Below, in pieces: positions 5,008 to 7,567 of a stretch of 7,567 nt of DNA. Positions within the stretch are counted from its first letter, which is position 1; every line of letters begins with the position of its first letter. The DNA is from Candidatus Elarobacter sp. (GTDB lineage: Bacteria; Vulcanimicrobiota; Vulcanimicrobiia; Vulcanimicrobiales; Vulcanimicrobiaceae): positions 1-7,567 of the forward strand of contig JASLGJ010000280.1 in the NCBI GenBank assembly GCA_030150085.1, written 5' to 3'. The notes beneath the pieces are model-generated. The model was not told the DNA's origin, made no database searches, and worked only from the letters and a program-made list of their open reading frames with translations. The translations under genes were made by a program, and so were the position numbers.

Positions 5008-6516
5008 CTATCGCTCGACGAAGTCGGGGTACTCGTGCTTGGCGTACTTGTCGTCCGAGGGCCACTCGGGGATCTGGTCGTCCCAGGGCGTCGCCTCGCG
5101 CTCGGCCAGGGTGATGACCGGCGGCGCGTCGACCCGGCGCAGGGTGACCAGCGTCTCGACGTGCCCGGTCTGGGGGAACATGTCGAACGGCTGCACCAGC
5201 CCCAGCGCGTAGTTGCGCTTGGCGAGATAGGCCAGGTCGCGCGCCAGCGTGGCGGGGTTGCACGACAGGTACCAGACGTGGGGCACGCCGGCCGCGGCGA
5301 TGGCGTCGAGCGTCGCCTCGTCGGAGCCCTTGCGGGGCGGGTCGAGGAAGACGATCTCCGCGTCGGCCAGGGCCTGCTTCCCCTCGGGGTGCGCGACCGC
5401 GCCCTCCACCCGGCCCTCGACGAAGCGCACCCGCCCGCCGACCTCGTTGATCTTGGCGTTCTCGCGCGCCTCGCGCACCGCGGCCGGGTTCTCCTCGACC
5501 CCCACCACGTGCGCCCCGCGCGCGGCGAAGAAGATCGCGAACGTGCCGGCCCCGCAGTAGAGGTCGACGATCTTGCGGCCCGCGGCGATGCCGGGGGCGA
5601 GGAAGCGGAAGATGCGCCCCACCATCTCGCTGTTGACCTGGAAGAACGAGGCCGGCGAGACGCGGTAGCGCACGCCCTCGATGACCTCCTCCATCTCGCG
5701 CTCGCCCCAGACGTAGAGCATCTTGCGCCCCAGCACCGCGTTGGCGGTGCGCGGCTCGAACGAGTTGGAGATCCCGGCCAGCCCGCGGATGCGGCGCGCG
5801 ATCGCCGGCGCGGCGTCCTTGATCTCGGGGGCGGCGCGCTCGGTGGTGAGCGAGAGCACGGCCTGCCCGCTGGCCGCGCCGGCCCGCACGATGGCGTGCT
5901 TGGCCCGCGCGAAGGCGGCCTTGGACTCGGGCGCGCGGGCGGCGGCGTGCAGGCCGCCGATCGCCGCGTCGAGCTGCGGCAGCACGACCGGGCAGGTCTC
6001 GATCGGCACCAGCGCGTGCGAGCGCGCCTGGTAGAACCCGAAGGCCGGCTCGCCGCCGGCGTGGTCGACCACCAGCGCCATCTTGTTGCGGTAGTTGCGG
6101 GGGTGCATCATGCCGATCGGGCGGCGCACCGCCGCGTCGGGGAAGCCGCCGATGCGGCGCAGCGCGCTGCGCACGATCTGCTCCTTCCACGCCAGCTGGG
6201 CGGGGTAGGCGAGGTGCTGCACCTGGCAGCCGCCGCACACCCCGAACACGCCGCAGAACGGCTGGGCGCGCATCTCCGAGCGGGTCTCGAGCGCGACCAC
6301 CTCGCCGACCGCGTACTTGGGCTTGACCTGGGTGACGCGCACGCGGGCGCGCTCGCCCGGCAGCGCGCCGGCGACGAACACGACCACCCCGTTGATGCGC
6401 CCGACCGCCTGCCCGTTCGCGAGCAGGTCGGTGAAGCGCACCTCCGCGACTACGCCCGGGCGTATGGCGGCTCGGCCGGAGGCCGAACGCGACGGATTCG
6501 CCGCAGGCGAATCCAC
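5008..6516 (-). CDS. rlmD: 23S rRNA (uracil-5-)-methyltransferase, RlmD/RumA-like
   Basis: A 502-residue protein. It uses SAM to methylate C5 of a uridine in 23S rRNA (U1939 in E. coli); the exact target in this organism is inferred. Residues about 21-77 are a TRAM RNA-binding domain (VRFTDLLANGQAVGR, FVAGALPGERARVRV). The 4Fe-4S cysteines are all present: C88, C94, C97 and C175. FFQVN (291-295), the SAM loop VDLYCGAGTF (317-326), FLDPPRKG (390-397), the nucleophile C419 in LSCNPATLARDL and the catalytic E454 in HVETL complete the TrmA/RumA fold. The last 40 residues (about 463-502, acidic, Trp/Tyr-containing) are an extension beyond the usual end. The GTG start abuts the stop of the membrane-protein gene (TAGGTG). 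The next in-frame GTG (6441) would cut into the TRAM domain and has a badly placed ribosome binding site. The first codons overlap a palindrome. RlmCD or TrmA-like specificity is possible. Confidence 0.93.
   Translation of the reverse strand: MDSPAANPSRSASGRAAIRPGVVAEVRFTDLLANGQAVGRINGVVVFVAGALPGERARVRVTQVKPKYAVGEVVALETRSEMRAQPFCGVFGVCGGCQVQHLAYPAQLAWKEQIVRSALRRIGGFPDAAVRRPIGMMHPRNYRNKMALVVDHAGGEPAFGFYQARSHALVPIETCPVVLPQLDAAIGGLHAAARAPESKAAFARAKHAIVRAGAASGQAVLSLTTERAAPEIKDAAPAIARRIRGLAGISNSFEPRTANAVLGRKMLYVWGEREMEEVIEGVRYRVSPASFFQVNSEMVGRIFRFLAPGIAAGRKIVDLYCGAGTFAIFFAARGAHVVGVEENPAAVREARENAKINEVGGRVRFVEGRVEGAVAHPEGKQALADAEIVFLDPPRKGSDEATLDAIAAAGVPHVWYLSCNPATLARDLAYLAKRNYALGLVQPFDMFPQTGHVETLVTLRRVDAPPVITLAEREATPWDDQIPEWPSDDKYAKHEYPDFVER
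6494..6514. repeat. Palindrome A next to a stop codon (GGATTCG-type)
   Basis: The arms GGATTCGCC and GGCGAATCC form a perfect 9-bp stem around the 3-nt loop GCA. It begins 2 bp after the TAG of the membrane-protein gene and overlaps the first codons of the methyltransferase gene. A near-identical palindrome sits at 7360-7381. No T-run follows, so a classical terminator is unlikely. A weaker second stem (TCGGCC/GGCCGA, 6472-6486) follows it. Confidence 0.7.
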
Positions 6517-6759
6517 CTACGCGTTTTTCTTCTCGTCGAGGGTCTTGATGAGCCGGTTCGCCTCGTCGATGAGCTCTTGGATGCGCTCGGTCGTCTCGTC
6601 GCCGGCCGGCGTGCTGCGCAGCGAGGCCCGCACGACGAAGTACGTCAGCGCGGCCGACGCGCCCGCGATCCCCAGCCAGACGAGCGTGCGGCCGAACGGC
6701 GCGCCGGTACGGCGAGCCGGAACGCCGTCGGTGGCGGGAGCGGTGGTCTGATCGGTCAC
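6517..6759 (-). CDS. Small single-pass membrane protein with C-terminal coiled coil
   Basis: An 80-residue protein starting at GTG; no clear Shine-Dalgarno sequence precedes it. Layout: a polar, Thr/Pro-rich N-terminus (1-21), then a membrane segment TLVWLGIAGASAALTYFVV (25-43) flanked by Arg on both sides (R24, R44, R48). A short linker follows, then a charged amphipathic helix (about 54-78) with hydrophobic residues in heptad-like spacing (I60, L63, I64, A67, L70, I71, L74), suggesting a coiled coil. I do not recognise a family. The gene lies between cheW and the rRNA methyltransferase gene on the same strand, 63 bp after cheW, so it may belong to the chemotaxis transcript or start a new unit. 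A scaffold or anchoring role is possible but only a guess. Confidence 0.72.
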   Translation of the reverse strand: MTDQTTAPATDGVPARRTGAPFGRTLVWLGIAGASAALTYFVVRASLRSTPAGDETTERIQELIDEANRLIKTLDEKKNA

Positions 6760-6799
6760 AACCCGGTCGATTCTGTCGAAAGGTGAGGATTTCCGGCTA

Positions 6800-6820
6800 G
6801 GTTCGGGCTGCCCCCGAGCC
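6800..6820 (-). terminator. Hairpin just after the cheW stop, possible weak terminator
   Basis: On the minus strand GGCTCGGG (6820-6813) pairs with CCCGAACC (6807-6800) over 8 bp with one G-U wobble and a 5-nt loop. It starts 2 bp after the cheW TAG. The following bases (TAGCCGGAAA) are not a U-run, so it would be a weak or Rho-assisted terminator, or an RNA-stabilising 3' hairpin. Confidence 0.45.
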
Positions 6821-6822
6821 GC

Positions 6823-7302
6823 CTACGCGACGAGGACGGGCTCGCCGACCTCGGCCGCCTCGAGCTCGCGCTTCTCGCCCGACGAGATGATCCGCGCCAG
6901 GTCGAGCAGGATGATCAGGCGGTCCTCGATCTTGCCCACGCCGCGGATGTACTCCGTGTCGACCCCGGTGATCATCTCGGGCGCCGGCTCGATCGCGTCG
7001 GTGTCCAGGCGCAAGACCTCGGAGACCGAGTCGACCACCATCCCGACCCGCTTGGCCCCGATCTCGGTGACCACGATGCGGGTGTTCTTGGTGTGCTCGG
7101 TGCGCGGCATCTCGAAGCGCGTGCGCAGGTCGATGATCGGGATGAGCTGGCCGCGCAGGTTGATCACGCCCTCCATGAACTTCGGCGCGCGCGGCACGTG
7201 GGTGATCGAGACCATGCGGTTGATCTCTTGCACCTGGGCGATGTCGACCCCGTACTCCTCGGAGCCCAGTTTAAAACTTACAACCTGAATCGTTTCAGAC
7301 AT
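6823..7302 (-). CDS. cheW: Chemotaxis coupling protein CheW
   Basis: A 159-residue protein with an ATG start and GAAAGG (7311-7316) 8 nt upstream. CheW bridges chemoreceptors and the histidine kinase CheA in the membrane-associated signalling array. It is a single CheW domain: FKLGSEEYGVDIAQVQEINR (10-29), HVPRAPKFMEGVINLRGQLI (35-54) with the conserved NLRG, PIIDLRTRF (55-63) containing the receptor/kinase-interface Arg, VGMVVDSVSEVLRL (86-99) and DRLIILLDLARII (about 127-139). A short acidic tail (about 141-159) follows. Gene order cheA-cheW with 78 bp between them indicates an operon. The first 15 or so codons are noticeably richer in A/T than the rest of the window, which could help ribosome access. 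There is no second domain such as a response regulator. Confidence 0.97.
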   Translation of the reverse strand: MSETIQVVSFKLGSEEYGVDIAQVQEINRMVSITHVPRAPKFMEGVINLRGQLIPIIDLRTRFEMPRTEHTKNTRIVVTEIGAKRVGMVVDSVSEVLRLDTDAIEPAPEMITGVDTEYIRGVGKIEDRLIILLDLARIISSGEKRELEAAEVGEPVLVA

Positions 7303-7359
7303 GATCGTGACCTTTCAACCAATCCTTTGATCGGACCGCAGCGTGGCGAGGACCGTTAC

Positions 7360-7381
7360 GGATTCGGCCGCAGCCGAATCC
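7360..7381. repeat. Palindrome B next to a stop codon (GGATTCG-type)
   Basis: The arms GGATTCGGC and GCCGAATCC form a perfect 9-bp stem around the 4-nt loop CGCA. Read on the minus strand, it begins within the last base of the cheA TAG. Eight of nine bases of each arm match palindrome A at 6494-6514, and both sit directly after a TAG on the same strand. No U-run follows on the transcribed strand. Confidence 0.72.
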
Positions 7382-7567
7382 TACACTCCGGAGAATTCGG
7401 CGCGGGTGGCTTTGCCGTGGCCGTAGGCCCCGGCGACGAGCGAGTGGACGTCGATGATGAGCGAGATGGAGCCGTTGCCCAGGATCGTCGCGCCCGAGAT
7501 GCCCGGGATGCGGCCGATCACGTCGGAGAGCGGCTTGATGACGATCTCCTGCTCGCCCTGGAACGAG
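7381..7567 (-). CDS. cheA: Chemotaxis histidine kinase CheA, C-terminal end (P5 domain), truncated by window edge
   Basis: The frame is open from the window edge to the TAG at 7383-7381 and gives 61 residues: SFQGEQEIVIKPLSDVIGR, then IPGISGATILGNGSISLIIDV, then HSLVAG and a short tail. The pattern 'Q-E-x-V-I-K-x-L, x-x-P-G-I-S-G-A-T-I-L-G-x-G, I-x-D-V' is that of the C-terminal half of the CheA regulatory P5 domain, which has the CheW fold and binds CheW and receptors. A chemotaxis CheA fits better than a second CheW because IKPL...GATILGNG is the CheA form and cheW follows immediately. The kinase domains lie outside the window. Confidence 0.92.
   Translation of the reverse strand, partial: SFQGEQEIVIKPLSDVIGRIPGISGATILGNGSISLIIDVHSLVAGAYGHGKATRAEFSGV

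Noticed and set aside
3552..5114. Plus-strand open frame (520 codons) opposite the Nif11-like, GNAT and 136-aa genes
   Set aside because: No recognisable domain and a composition typical of a GC-driven shadow frame.
4303..6786. Very long plus-strand open frame (827 codons) opposite the methyltransferase, the amidinotransferase remnant and the 136-aa gene
   Set aside because: Its product is Arg/Ala/Gly-rich with no domain, and it runs antisense to genes with clear motifs. Long antisense frames are expected in GC-rich DNA because stop codons are rare.

Overview
The window is GC-rich bacterial chromosome (roughly 70% GC by eye) with tightly packed genes, many GTG or TTG starts and very short intergenic gaps. 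A lipoprotein signal with a lipobox and a CheA/CheW chemotaxis pair suggest a diderm, probably motile, environmental bacterium. The phylum cannot be fixed from the sequence. A GC-rich lineage such as Eremiobacterota, Myxococcota or Gemmatimonadota would fit, but this is a guess. No phage structural genes, IS element, tRNA, rRNA or CRISPR array were seen.

Left part, plus strand (1-2470): a 5'-truncated phage-tail-collar protein of the microcystin-dependent-protein (MdpB-like) type, a small VOC/glyoxalase-fold protein, a strong intrinsic terminator, a second complete tail-collar protein about 86% identical to the first, and a putative lipoprotein. The lipoprotein carries a diverged collar domain followed by a helical region. 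The result is three collar-domain proteins within 2.5 kb and no sign of a prophage.

Middle part, minus strand (2479-4694; transcribed right to left): an uncharacterised 136-aa protein, a RimJ/RimL-type GNAT acetyltransferase, a 68-aa Nif11-like protein and a PAPS-type sulfotransferase-like protein. The last three are packed with 3 bp or less between them, or overlap, and look like one translationally coupled cassette. The gene ends converge on the collar-lipoprotein gene with 8 bp between stop codons. Upstream of the 136-aa gene lie imperfect 28-bp GC-rich tandem repeats. They form hairpins, one of which competes with a hairpin that would hide the ribosome binding site.

Right part, minus strand (4815-7567): the C-terminus of CheA, a complete CheW, a small single-pass membrane protein, an RlmD/RumA-like 23S rRNA uracil-5-methyltransferase with a complete Fe-S cysteine set, and the decayed remains of a glycine/inosamine-type amidinotransferase. 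The amidinotransferase is reduced from a family length of about 370-420 residues to under 200 bp, with recognisable pieces in two frames. Hairpins follow directly after the stops of cheA, cheW and the membrane-protein gene. Two of these are near-identical palindromes and may be copies of one dispersed element.

Most worth a second look: the GNAT/Nif11-like/sulfotransferase cassette, the collapsed amidinotransferase, the collar lipoprotein, and the paired palindromes next to stop codons.
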